Part shown: piece after piece, positions 9,718 to 15,923 of the stretch
Layout of the letters: every line of letters begins with the position of its first letter
Position numbering within the stretch: position 1 is the stretch's first letter
NCBI GenBank assembly: GCA_035934555.1
Contig: DASYXT010000120.1
Coordinates: 1-23,483, forward strand
Length of the DNA: 23,483 bases
Direction: 5' to 3'
Origin: DASYXT01 sp035934555
GTDB lineage: Bacteria; Verrucomicrobiota; Verrucomicrobiia; Limisphaerales; UBA8199
Program-made: the position numbers and the translations under genes
Notes under the pieces: model-generated
What the model was told of the DNA's origin: nothing
The model's database searches: none
Seen by the model: the letters and a program-made list of their open reading frames with translations, nothing else

Positions 9718-10131
9718 CTAGCGGGTAAGCGGCGAGCCCGGCGCATGCGCCGGGCCAATGAGCCGCTCGATCTGTGCCACCAATTCCGTCGGGCTGAATG
9801 GCTTGCTTAGGAACACTTCCGCGCCGAACGTCTCGGACTTGAGCTTCGTAAGCCAATCATCGTTAACGGTCATCATAATAACTGGAACGGCTTTGGTCGC
9901 TTCGGTTTCCTTAAGCTGTTTGAGTGTGGCCAAGCCATCCAACTCGTCCATCCGCACATCAAGCAGAATCAACTGCGGCGCGCGGCGGCGGACGGATTCG
10001 AGTGCTTCGCGCCCGTTATGCGTGCTGACAGTCTGGTAACCGGCCCGGCCCAAATATTGTGCCAGGACCCAATGCACAATGGGATCATCGTCCACCAACA
10101 AGATCGTCGGCGCCTGCCTTTCGGGCTCCAT
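9718..10131 (-). CDS. Single-domain response regulator (CheY-like receiver)
   Basis: A 137-aa receiver-only protein. D14-D15-D16 form the acidic cluster, D58 in LILLDVRMDELDG is the phosphoacceptor, T88 the switch threonine and K110 (SKPF) the conserved lysine. After LIGPAHA there is a short tail but no DNA-binding or enzymatic domain. It faces the other receiver gene tail to tail with 11 bp between the stops, and its last codons contain a perfect 20-bp palindrome. The two receivers belong to different subgroups, so they are not a recent duplication. It is likely a phosphorelay intermediate or an allosteric regulator; no kinase is encoded nearby. Confidence 0.93.
   Translation of the reverse strand: MEPERQAPTILLVDDDPIVHWVLAQYLGRAGYQTVSTHNGREALESVRRRAPQLILLDVRMDELDGLATLKQLKETEATKAVPVIMMTVNDDWLTKLKSETFGAEVFLSKPFSPTELVAQIERLIGPAHAPGSPLTR
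9736..9755. repeat. Perfect 20-bp palindrome at the convergent gene junction
   Basis: GCCCGGCGCATGCGCCGGGC is fully self-complementary and lies in the last codons of the minus-strand response regulator gene, about 30 bp past the stop of the convergent plus-strand gene. On RNA from either strand it would form a very stable hairpin, so it may act as a bidirectional stop or 3'-end protector. It lacks a T run on both sides. Confidence 0.8.
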
Positions 10132-10177
10132 ACGAGTGAGCTTGTGAGAACGCGCCGCAAATGCAACTTAAAAACGT

Positions 10178-10212
10178 GGAGCGTACCGCGTAGTGCCATC
10201 CCGCGGAGCGTA
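10178..10212. repeat. Short hairpin with duplicated GGAGCGTA
   Basis: GGAGCGTA occurs at 10178-10185 and again at 10205-10212, and between them CCGCG (10186-10190) can pair with CGCGG (10202-10206). It lies in the 88-bp gap between the response regulator start and the stop of the 471-aa gene. The same octamer forms the inverted repeat at 9051-9100. Confidence 0.45.
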
Positions 10213-10219
10213 GGGGGCT

Positions 10220-11635
10220 CTAGGCGTCACGCCGCAAGAACCAGCGCCAGAACCGGCGGCGTGGCGCACCGCCCTCCAACACCCCGAGGCTGCGGATAAT
10301 CTGGTCGTAATCGTTTTCATCGAGCGGCAGATGACGGGCATCGACCTTGAGCTGGCCCTCGAAATTGGTGAGCCGTTCCGGGGGGAGAATAACGACCTGC
10401 AGGCTGGCCTTGGTTTCCCCGGCGAGTTGCACGATAAGACTGAGCCGGGTGGGCTTGCTGCGCGCCGGCAGGCCGAGACCGGCCAGGTCCAGCCGGCGCA
10501 GCCGGACTAGCTGCGAGTGCCGGTCCAGATTGAGGAACACCGTTTCTTTGCCCAGCAGCGTCCTGCTTTGAAGGGTTCGCACGGTGCAGCGAATAGCACT
10601 GTTCGGCGCGACGATGCCGCATTGAACCTGCAACCAGGGCAGTAAAGCCCGGTGCTCCTCCCACCGCAGCACCTTGAGGCCGCGCACGGTCTTGCCATTG
10701 CGCCGCTGCGCCGCGATGTGGATGCGGTTGACCCGCACGGCACCACGAATCTCCGCTTCAGTTACCAGCCGGAACGGCACCCGCGCCAGCTCGCGCGGTC
10801 CTACCGAGAGCACGAAGCAGTGGTTTCCCGGCCTGGCCAAAATCGAGGCGTCGTGAATCGAGATCGGCAGGCTTGTAAAATTCAGCGGCCCGTCTGTCAG
10901 TTGCACCGGCAGTTGTTGCAGCTCCGATCGAATTCGATTCGTCTGCAGACTCAAGGTAATGACGGCCGGCACGGGGGGCAGGAAAGGGCTCAGTTTGTCC
11001 TCGGGGATGGTCAACTCCACCTGCACGAAATCGCTACTGAGCGGGACCACCGAGCTGTAATGGCGTTGCCGAGCGCTGAGCACGCATAGTCGAACCTGTT
11101 CGGCCCGCATATTGGCAAAGCGCAGTTCCTGGGCCTCGCCCTGCGGCAGTCCTCGAAACTCAAGTTGGCCAATGCTGCAGGCGTCGGTAGCATCGCTGAT
11201 CCGCACACGCCACCGGGCTGCTTTGCCTGCATCTATGCCCGCTAACCTGAGGCGGACATGCGTGCGGTGACGCACGATCTTCTCTTCGAGCGCTTGAATT
11301 GCGACGGGCGCCCAGGAGAGAGGCTCATTCGGTGCGGGCCGGCGGCCTGCGTTCAGGCGGGCAGACCCGGCCTCTTCAATGGCCGCCGGCTCGGCGCGCT
11401 CGAGTGCCACCCGCACTTGCCGTGGCCGACCCAGCCCGAACGGGGGCCATTTGACGGAGAACGAGAATTCAAGCTCAGCCGCGTTCTGCAGAAACTCACG
11501 ATTCAAGGTGATTTTTTTGCCGGCGAGCAACGAAACGCACGCGCAGTCCACCACGTCCGCACGCCAGAACCGAGGCTGATAGCGGAGCAGTTGCCGCATC
11601 CGCAATTTCCAGCGCAACAGCTCGGTGGGTTTCAT
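10220..11635 (-). CDS. Unknown beta-rich 471-aa protein of the E1/E2/JAMM cassette
   Basis: I do not recognise this protein. It has no signal peptide or membrane segment and is expected to be cytoplasmic. The basic N-terminus (MKPTELLRWKLRMRQLLRYQ) is followed by a long run of alternating hydrophobic segments that reads like several beta-sandwich modules (about 50-130, 130-240, 245-330, 335-425). The C-terminus has a helical piece (ENDYDQIIRSLGVLEGG) and a strongly basic, aromatic tail APRRRFWRWFLRRDA. Its ATG overlaps the stop of the ThiF-like gene by 4 bp, so it is co-translated with the E1-like enzyme. That makes it a candidate substrate, carrier or effector of the cassette. A Gly-Gly precedes the tail, but nothing else there resembles ubiquitin. 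Confidence 0.85.
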   Translation of the reverse strand: MKPTELLRWKLRMRQLLRYQPRFWRADVVDCACVSLLAGKKITLNREFLQNAAELEFSFSVKWPPFGLGRPRQVRVALERAEPAAIEEAGSARLNAGRRPAPNEPLSWAPVAIQALEEKIVRHRTHVRLRLAGIDAGKAARWRVRISDATDACSIGQLEFRGLPQGEAQELRFANMRAEQVRLCVLSARQRHYSSVVPLSSDFVQVELTIPEDKLSPFLPPVPAVITLSLQTNRIRSELQQLPVQLTDGPLNFTSLPISIHDASILARPGNHCFVLSVGPRELARVPFRLVTEAEIRGAVRVNRIHIAAQRRNGKTVRGLKVLRWEEHRALLPWLQVQCGIVAPNSAIRCTVRTLQSRTLLGKETVFLNLDRHSQLVRLRRLDLAGLGLPARSKPTRLSLIVQLAGETKASLQVVILPPERLTNFEGQLKVDARHLPLDENDYDQIIRSLGVLEGGAPRRRFWRWFLRRDA

Positions 11636-12525
11636 CCGACGGTTGCCGGTTGCGCTCCCACGTGCAGCATTGTCAAAATCTCCTCCGCCTTTTGCTCCAC
11701 CTCACCGGCCGCCTGCCCGCAATCCAGGCAGGCAGGATTCCGGGGCACGGCGAAGAATTGGCATTGGAGCGGACGGGCAAAGGTGCCGGGAACAATGCGG
11801 TTGCTGAACACGAGCAGGTTCACGCTGGCAGGCAGCCCGAGAAAATCGGGTTGCCGCAGCAACGTATCCAAAATGAGACGCGACTGGAGCAGCGCGATTT
11901 GCTCGATGTCGAGGTTGAGCGCGCAGGTGGAATGGACCTCGAAGGGGTCGGGCCGGTTGTAATCGGGAGTCGGTTCCTGAGCGGGAGCATTGCGGTGCAG
12001 ATGGAGTTCGTCGGCGATACAACCATAGCAGGCCTGTCCGGGCAGGACTCGGTACACTTCGCCGCCAATCCCACCATCATAGACCCCCGCCCCCACCTGC
12101 GGGATGCCGAGGCGCAGCGCCTGTTGGTTGAGCGCATGCTTGCTCTGCTCATTATCGGTGCACACGGCCAACAAATCCGGTCGCCACTGTTGCAGCCGTC
12201 GGCCAAAACGATTGGCCTGCGCCACCACATCCATCGAGCAACGCACGACCCGGCACCGTGGGTTATGTTCGCGCAAATGACGCGCCATTTCGCCAAGCTT
12301 CGGTTTGCCCAGCGAACGGTAGCCCAGCACGTGGCGAATAATGTTGTGCTCCTCAAGCAGTTCTCCAGGCCGTTCCACCAGCACCAGGTCCAGCCCCAGC
12401 CGCCCCAGTTCCGAGGCGACCCGGCACCCGCCTGAGCCCAGACCCACAATCACCACTTTCCGCGATTGAAGCCGCTCCGGTGAGCAGAGCCCGGCAATGC
12501 GCCGATAGTACTCCCGGGAGTTCAT
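11632..12525 (-). CDS. E1-like/ThiF-family adenylating enzyme of a ubiquitin-like cassette
   Basis: A 297-aa member of the ThiF/MoeB/E1 superfamily, which adenylates the C-terminus of a ubiquitin-like or other small protein using ATP. The nucleotide loop GLGSGG (28-33) follows VVIVG. N61, R64 and K74/K76 lie in the HNIIRHVLGYRSLGKPK segment, and D124 is in VCTDN. Two CxxC pairs, C166/C169 (CYGC) and C266/C269 (CLDC), form the structural zinc site. C201 in HSTCALNLD is a candidate for the thioester cysteine. The ATG at 12525 was chosen because the family fold begins right after it; upstream frame continuation starts only at a TTG (12612). It sits between the 67-aa gene and the 471-aa gene in the operon and overlaps the latter. 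The adenylation role is firm; the modifier is unknown. Confidence 0.92.
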   Translation of the reverse strand: MNSREYYRRIAGLCSPERLQSRKVVIVGLGSGGCRVASELGRLGLDLVLVERPGELLEEHNIIRHVLGYRSLGKPKLGEMARHLREHNPRCRVVRCSMDVVAQANRFGRRLQQWRPDLLAVCTDNEQSKHALNQQALRLGIPQVGAGVYDGGIGGEVYRVLPGQACYGCIADELHLHRNAPAQEPTPDYNRPDPFEVHSTCALNLDIEQIALLQSRLILDTLLRQPDFLGLPASVNLLVFSNRIVPGTFARPLQCQFFAVPRNPACLDCGQAAGEVEQKAEEILTMLHVGAQPATVG

Positions 12526-12670
12526 GTTATGCGCGCGGGGCGCCGGCTTCGATCTGGCCCACCAGGCCGCGGTCCCACATCCTGGCGCAGACGCCCGGAG
12601 CGCGAATGGCAACCCCGGCCAGGGGTACCTTGGCCTTTTCCGCGGACCAATGACGCGCCGGCCGACGGTT
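12526..12670 (-). other. Gap with an uninterrupted reading frame leading into the E1-like gene
   Basis: After the TAA of the 67-aa gene (12671-12673) the same frame runs on for 48 codons and ends with TAA exactly one nucleotide before the ATG of the E1-like gene. The putative product would include EKAKVPLAGVAIRAPG and MWDRGLVGQIEAGAPRA. The only ATG in this frame would give a 17-residue peptide. It could be a C-terminal part of the 67-aa protein cut off by a stop, a tiny leader gene coupled to the E1-like gene, or chance in GC-rich DNA. I do not call it a gene. Confidence 0.35.
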
Positions 12671-12874
12671 TTAATAGTGGCGGCGATACCGCACTAGCGC
12701 ATTGACATTCTGCCGAGGTGATAACAAATCGGCCGAGGTGGAGCCGGTAATGCCGCGCTCGTTGGGGTCTATAATCACCGCCTGGCGTTCGCGGCCCGCC
12801 CGGTTGATGATCGTTTTCAACTCTTCCGCTCGGTCCAACTCCAGTGGCTCGAATTCAGGACATTCTGTTCTCAT
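12671..12874 (-). CDS. Small 67-aa protein inside the E1/E2/JAMM cassette
   Basis: I do not recognise a family. The protein begins MRTECPEFEPLELDRAEELK, has a likely helix at about 12-28, a short strand-like AVIIDP (32-37), and a basic end NALVRYRRHY. It is near ubiquitin in size but lacks a C-terminal Gly-Gly, and a beta-grasp fold is not evident by eye. The ATG has a purine-rich AAAGGGTAAGAG upstream. It lies 46 nt after the JAMM-E2 gene and 145 nt before the E1-like gene, all on one strand. Position suggests the modifier or an adaptor of the conjugation enzymes; this is inference. The C-terminal RYRRHY superficially recalls Pup/UBact-type ends, but no proteasome or Pup ligase gene is nearby. 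Confidence 0.7.
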   Translation of the reverse strand: MRTECPEFEPLELDRAEELKTIINRAGRERQAVIIDPNERGITGSTSADLLSPRQNVNALVRYRRHY

Positions 12875-12920
12875 ATATACTCTTACCCTTTCTTATTCGA
12901 AATTAGCATGGGGAACATTC

Positions 12921-14132
12921 CTACAATACGTGGGGAGGTGCGTCGTTGGCTTCTTCCGGCCAGGCACCCAACGTCAGATAGACCAGCAGGCACGCAAACC
13001 ACCGATGGGCGGCGCAAACGCAAGTCGAGGCCGTATCCCGCGCCGGATTCCAGTCCCCCATTGCCGAGCGGTCGATCCAGCACAGTTCGTGGCCGACCAA
13101 CTGGTGCGGGGAGGGTGGCAGCGGCAGCCGGCTTATGATGCGCGGCGGCTCCAGGGGGTACCGGCGCGGATACCGAATTTCAATCGGAAATCGTCGGCTG
13201 CTCTCCATTACCGTGTATTCCCAAAAGAGCAGATTGCGCTGAAACCGCAGCACTGCGCGGTCGCCATAACGCTCTTCCATCGCACGGACTTCGGCAACCA
13301 GGCGCCGCTTGTCCCCGAGCAAACCACTGAGCTTGGTGTGATGGCAGCCGAACTGCACCGCACGATTGTCGCGGGCTCGCAACAGGTTGGCCAGACGCGG
13401 CTGTAGGCGCGCCCGCGACCCCGGCATTATGCGGGGCCGAACATGGACGTACTCCAGCCGGGTGTCGTCGCTCATCAGGAAGAAGTCGAACTTCAGGTTG
13501 TCGTAGCGCAAGCTAAGCGAATCCCGAGTTCGGTTATTCGCCGTCACGATAACGAACACCAAGGCACGGGTGTCAGAGGCCCTGACCGCCTCGCGATCGG
13601 CCACCTGATCTCCCACGCTGCACTCGTCCATCTGACCGGGATGCATATGCAGGCAGCCCATGTTGCCTACGGTGGGCTGGCGCAAGCGCATTCCCTGAAG
13701 CATCGCTGCCTGGTACTCGTGGTCGAAAAGCACACTTTCCGAGGTTCGTTCCGCTTTGGGTCCCGCCTCGATAAAGCCGCTGAGCAGAAACGCCGCCTCG
13801 CGGCCCCATCGAACAAACTCCCCCACCAGCATGCCACCTGTCTCTTTGTGATAGCCATGGTGCGCGATCTCACGGTGAATAAACGCACCGATGCGCGGCA
13901 GCAAATCTCCTGTCAAAATAATGCGCGGCAAGGCACTGGTTGAAACGGAGAGGTTGGTTTTGGCCGGGGCTTTGGTGAACGTCGCTGTAGCAGCCGGCCC
14001 ACGATGCCGCCGTCGGTTCTTACCTAGTTTGTTGTCTGGCTTTCCAATCATTGAATCACTGACGCGCGGGCCCGTGCGCTCTTCTGTCGGGAAGCGGCGA
14101 ACTGGCGTGTTTCCAAGATCCTTCGCGGCCAC
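12921..14132 (-). CDS. Fusion of a JAMM/MPN+ metalloprotease and an E2-like ubiquitin-conjugating domain
   Basis: A 403-aa fusion protein. Residues 1-66 are basic and low in complexity. Residues about 69-225 form a JAB/MPN domain with a complete JAMM zinc motif: E97 in KETGGMLVGE, then H162-x-H164-x7-S172-x2-D175 in HMHPGQMDECSVGD. This domain should be an active isopeptidase. Residues about 270-395 look like a prokaryotic E2/UBC fold: FPIEIRYPRRYPLEPP, then HQLVGHELCW with C351 as the likely thioester cysteine, then WNPARDTAST and a C-terminal helix ending GAWPEE. I chose the GTG start because AGGGATGG precedes it; an ATG at 14051 (residue 28) is the alternative and loses neither domain. It is first in a cassette with a 67-aa protein, an E1-like enzyme and a 471-aa protein, so conjugation and deconjugation appear to be joined on one chain. 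Confidence 0.88.
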   Translation of the reverse strand: MAAKDLGNTPVRRFPTEERTGPRVSDSMIGKPDNKLGKNRRRHRGPAATATFTKAPAKTNLSVSTSALPRIILTGDLLPRIGAFIHREIAHHGYHKETGGMLVGEFVRWGREAAFLLSGFIEAGPKAERTSESVLFDHEYQAAMLQGMRLRQPTVGNMGCLHMHPGQMDECSVGDQVADREAVRASDTRALVFVIVTANNRTRDSLSLRYDNLKFDFFLMSDDTRLEYVHVRPRIMPGSRARLQPRLANLLRARDNRAVQFGCHHTKLSGLLGDKRRLVAEVRAMEERYGDRAVLRFQRNLLFWEYTVMESSRRFPIEIRYPRRYPLEPPRIISRLPLPPSPHQLVGHELCWIDRSAMGDWNPARDTASTCVCAAHRWFACLLVYLTLGAWPEEANDAPPHVL

Positions 14133-14151
14133 CGAACCATCCCTGTCTCAA

Positions 14152-14180
14152 GCTGGACTGCTCGATGAGTGCTGTATAAT
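14152..14180 (+). promoter_or_regulatory. Possible promoter for the PRC-barrel gene
   Basis: TATAAT at 14175-14180 is a perfect -10 hexamer. The -35 region around 14152-14158 (GCTGGAC) matches poorly. A transcript starting just after it would have a leader of about 200 nt before the ATG at 14386, containing the hairpins at 14293-14347. The region 14133-14385 is shared with the divergent JAMM-E2 gene, for which I see only weak minus-strand promoter matches. Confidence 0.35.
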
Positions 14181-14290
14181 GGGTATTAACCCTGAAATCT
14201 ACCGAGGCAAATCTTCCCCGCATCGACGCTCCACGCTCTTCCGCTCCCCCGCTCTACGACTTCCCCCTGGGGTGAGCACCTGATTGAAGA

Positions 14291-14347
14291 AGCGCCCCGT
14301 GAGGGCGGAAGTTATCGTAAGGACAGGACGCCTCTTCTGGGCGCCTG
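14291..14347 (+). promoter_or_regulatory. Two hairpins in the leader of the PRC-barrel gene
   Basis: CGCCC (14293-14297) pairs with GGGCG (14303-14307) over a five-base loop. Further on, CAGG-A-CGCC (14324-14332) pairs with GGCGCCTG (14340-14347) over a seven-base loop, with one bulged A. They do not fit any riboswitch class I know. They may affect transcript stability or translation. Confidence 0.4.
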
Positions 14348-14385
14348 AAACTCCAACGAATAAACCGAAAGGAACACGTAATAGT

Positions 14386-14988
14386 ATGAAAACACGATTC
14401 ACCATCATGGCCTGCTGCGCGAGTGTTGCACTGCTGGCCGGCACGGCTTTAGGCCAGAACACCTACGGGCAGACCACCACCAGCGGTTCCGCCAGCGGCA
14501 ACGAAAACCTGGAAAACTCCGCTAACGGCGGCGCTACTCTGGGCACGCAAAGCCAGGAGATCTTCAACGCCAAAAAGTTCATGGGCACGGAAGTCAAGGA
14601 TGCTCAAGGACAGAACCTGGGGGAAATTCGCGACGTAGTGTTCAACCCTTCCAGTGGCGAAGTTTTCGCCGCTTTTAACGTGAGCAACAATCGCTACGCG
14701 CTGGTGCCCTGGCAAGCGCTGTCGATTACGTCAAGCGGTTCGCATGGCAAGTACCAGATCACACTGAACAGCACCCAGCAGGAGTTGCAGTCCGGACCGA
14801 CAGTGCCACGCAACCAGTTGCAGCAATTGGGCAACCAGGCCTTCACCCAACAGATCTACGCCCACTACAATTTGCAACCGCCCAGTCCGATGGGTGGCGT
14901 CGGCAATCGTTCCATGGGTGGGTCGTTCAAAGGCACAGGCTCCAGTGGCGGCGGCCTCGACCAGAACTCTGGCAGCCAACCTAAGTAA
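14386..14988 (+). CDS. Exported PRC-barrel domain protein
   Basis: A 200-aa protein with a Sec signal peptide (1-24, ending ALGQ), a Thr/Ser/Gly/Asn-rich linker (about 25-55), and a PRC-barrel domain (about 58-115) with KFMGTEVKDAQGQNLGEIRD followed by the strand pattern GEVFAAFNVSNNRYALVPW. The C-terminal 80 residues are Gln/Gly/Ser-rich and probably flexible. The ATG at 14386 is preceded by AAAGGAA about 13 nt away; the frame upstream to 14284 lacks a signal-like sequence. PRC barrels are small beta barrels found in photosynthetic reaction centres, RimM and stress-related exported proteins, so the exact role is open. It is divergent from the ubiquitin-like cassette and stands alone. Confidence 0.88.
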   Translation: MKTRFTIMACCASVALLAGTALGQNTYGQTTTSGSASGNENLENSANGGATLGTQSQEIFNAKKFMGTEVKDAQGQNLGEIRDVVFNPSSGEVFAAFNVSNNRYALVPWQALSITSSGSHGKYQITLNSTQQELQSGPTVPRNQLQQLGNQAFTQQIYAHYNLQPPSPMGGVGNRSMGGSFKGTGSSGGGLDQNSGSQPK

Positions 14989-15138
14989 ACACTTCCACTA
15001 AACCCGGGCTGGCATGGGCGAACGCATAGTTCGTTCCATGCAGTTCGGTCTGAAGCTCAAAAAATCGAATTGGAATAACTCCTCCGCGCCATTGCGGCCG
15101 CGCTCGACAAGTCCGCGGCTGTCTTTTATTTTTAGAAC

Positions 15139-15447
15139 GTGGCGGAGACGGCGATACCCGAGGTGCTGCCGGACACGGTCCAGGAGCAGCAAGACAAACC
15201 CCGGTCGGACTTGGAACCGGGCTTCCTGGTCATTTGCTGGAACGATCCGGTCAATTTCATGGATTACGTCACCCACGTCTTCCAGAGGGTTTTCGGATGG
15301 AACAAGAGCAAGGCGCAGTTTCACATGCGACAGGTGCACGAGCAAGGCAAGAGTGTGCTGGCGCGCGAGAGCATGGAGAAAGCGGAGCACTACGTGCACC
15401 AACTGCAGAAATACAGCCTGCATGCCACGATGGAGCTCGACACGTGA
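15139..15447 (+). CDS. clpS: ATP-dependent Clp protease adaptor ClpS
   Basis: A 102-aa adaptor that recognises N-degron proteins carrying Leu, Phe, Trp or Tyr at the N-terminus and hands them to ClpAP or a ClpC-type unfoldase. A flexible N-terminus (1-26) precedes the ClpS fold. The binding-pocket residues N35-D36 are in VICWNDPVNFMDYV, and H67 is in MRQVHEQGKSVL. The sequence ends with the usual beta-strand (HATMELD). The style (WNDPVN and VTHVFQ) resembles actinobacterial ClpS more than that of E. coli. The start is GTG with no clear Shine-Dalgarno. Its last codon and TGA overlap the GTG of the next gene, and aat follows, so this is an N-end-rule operon. Confidence 0.95.
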   Translation: MAETAIPEVLPDTVQEQQDKPRSDLEPGFLVICWNDPVNFMDYVTHVFQRVFGWNKSKAQFHMRQVHEQGKSVLARESMEKAEHYVHQLQKYSLHATMELDT

Positions 15448-15917
15448 AACTGTTGCGCACCACTCCCGAACAGGTTGTTTTCCTGCTCGGCAACCGGGAA
15501 AAGGAGCTGCTGCTCAGCGTGTTGCGATTGTATCCGCGCATACCGCCGGCGCATCAGCAACTGAGCAAAAATCCCGAGCGTCTGCCGGACCGGGAGGGTG
15601 GCCAGCGTCTGCTCGCCGAGTCCCTCGCCGAGCAGCGTGCCGAGCAACAAAAACGTTTGCGCCTGCTGATCGAAGATCGCCGGCGTCTGTCTGCCACCCA
15701 GAGCGGTTGGGAGCTGGCTTTATCGCCCGGTGAATTGGAGTGGCTGCTGCAAGTGCTCAACGACATTCGGGTCGGGAGCTGGCTGGCGGCCGGTTCCCCC
15801 GAGGACTTGTTGGGGCGCATCACCGAGCGGACGGCACCTCATATCTGGGCGATGGAGGTCTCAGGTTCATTTCAGATGGGTTTGTTGCATATGTTGGAGG
15901 GGGAACAACCCGCCTAA
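15444..15917 (+). CDS. Unknown protein between clpS and aat, DUF2017-like
   Basis: A 157-aa mostly helical soluble protein. It starts MKLLRTTPEQVVFLLGNREK, has a charged central coiled-coil-like section (about 55-80, LAESLAEQRAEQQKRLRLL), and ends with helices containing LSPGELEWLLQVLNDIR. Position and the opening resemble DUF2017 proteins, which follow clpS in actinobacteria, but I am not certain of the family. The GTG start overlaps the clpS TGA (GTGA) and the aat ATG follows 6 nt after its stop, so the three genes are tightly coupled. A role in N-degron recognition or in modulating Clp is a reasonable inference and no more than that. Confidence 0.8.
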   Translation: MKLLRTTPEQVVFLLGNREKELLLSVLRLYPRIPPAHQQLSKNPERLPDREGGQRLLAESLAEQRAEQQKRLRLLIEDRRRLSATQSGWELALSPGELEWLLQVLNDIRVGSWLAAGSPEDLLGRITERTAPHIWAMEVSGSFQMGLLHMLEGEQPA

Positions 15918-15923
15918 CTTGCC

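Noticed and set aside
10220..14132. Assignment of the cassette to CBASS, Bil or the Pup/UBact proteasome system
   Set aside because: There is no CD-NTase or CBASS effector, no recognisable Gly-Gly ubiquitin-like protein as in Bil, and no Pup ligase or proteasome gene. The enzymes fit the general ubiquitin-like group only.
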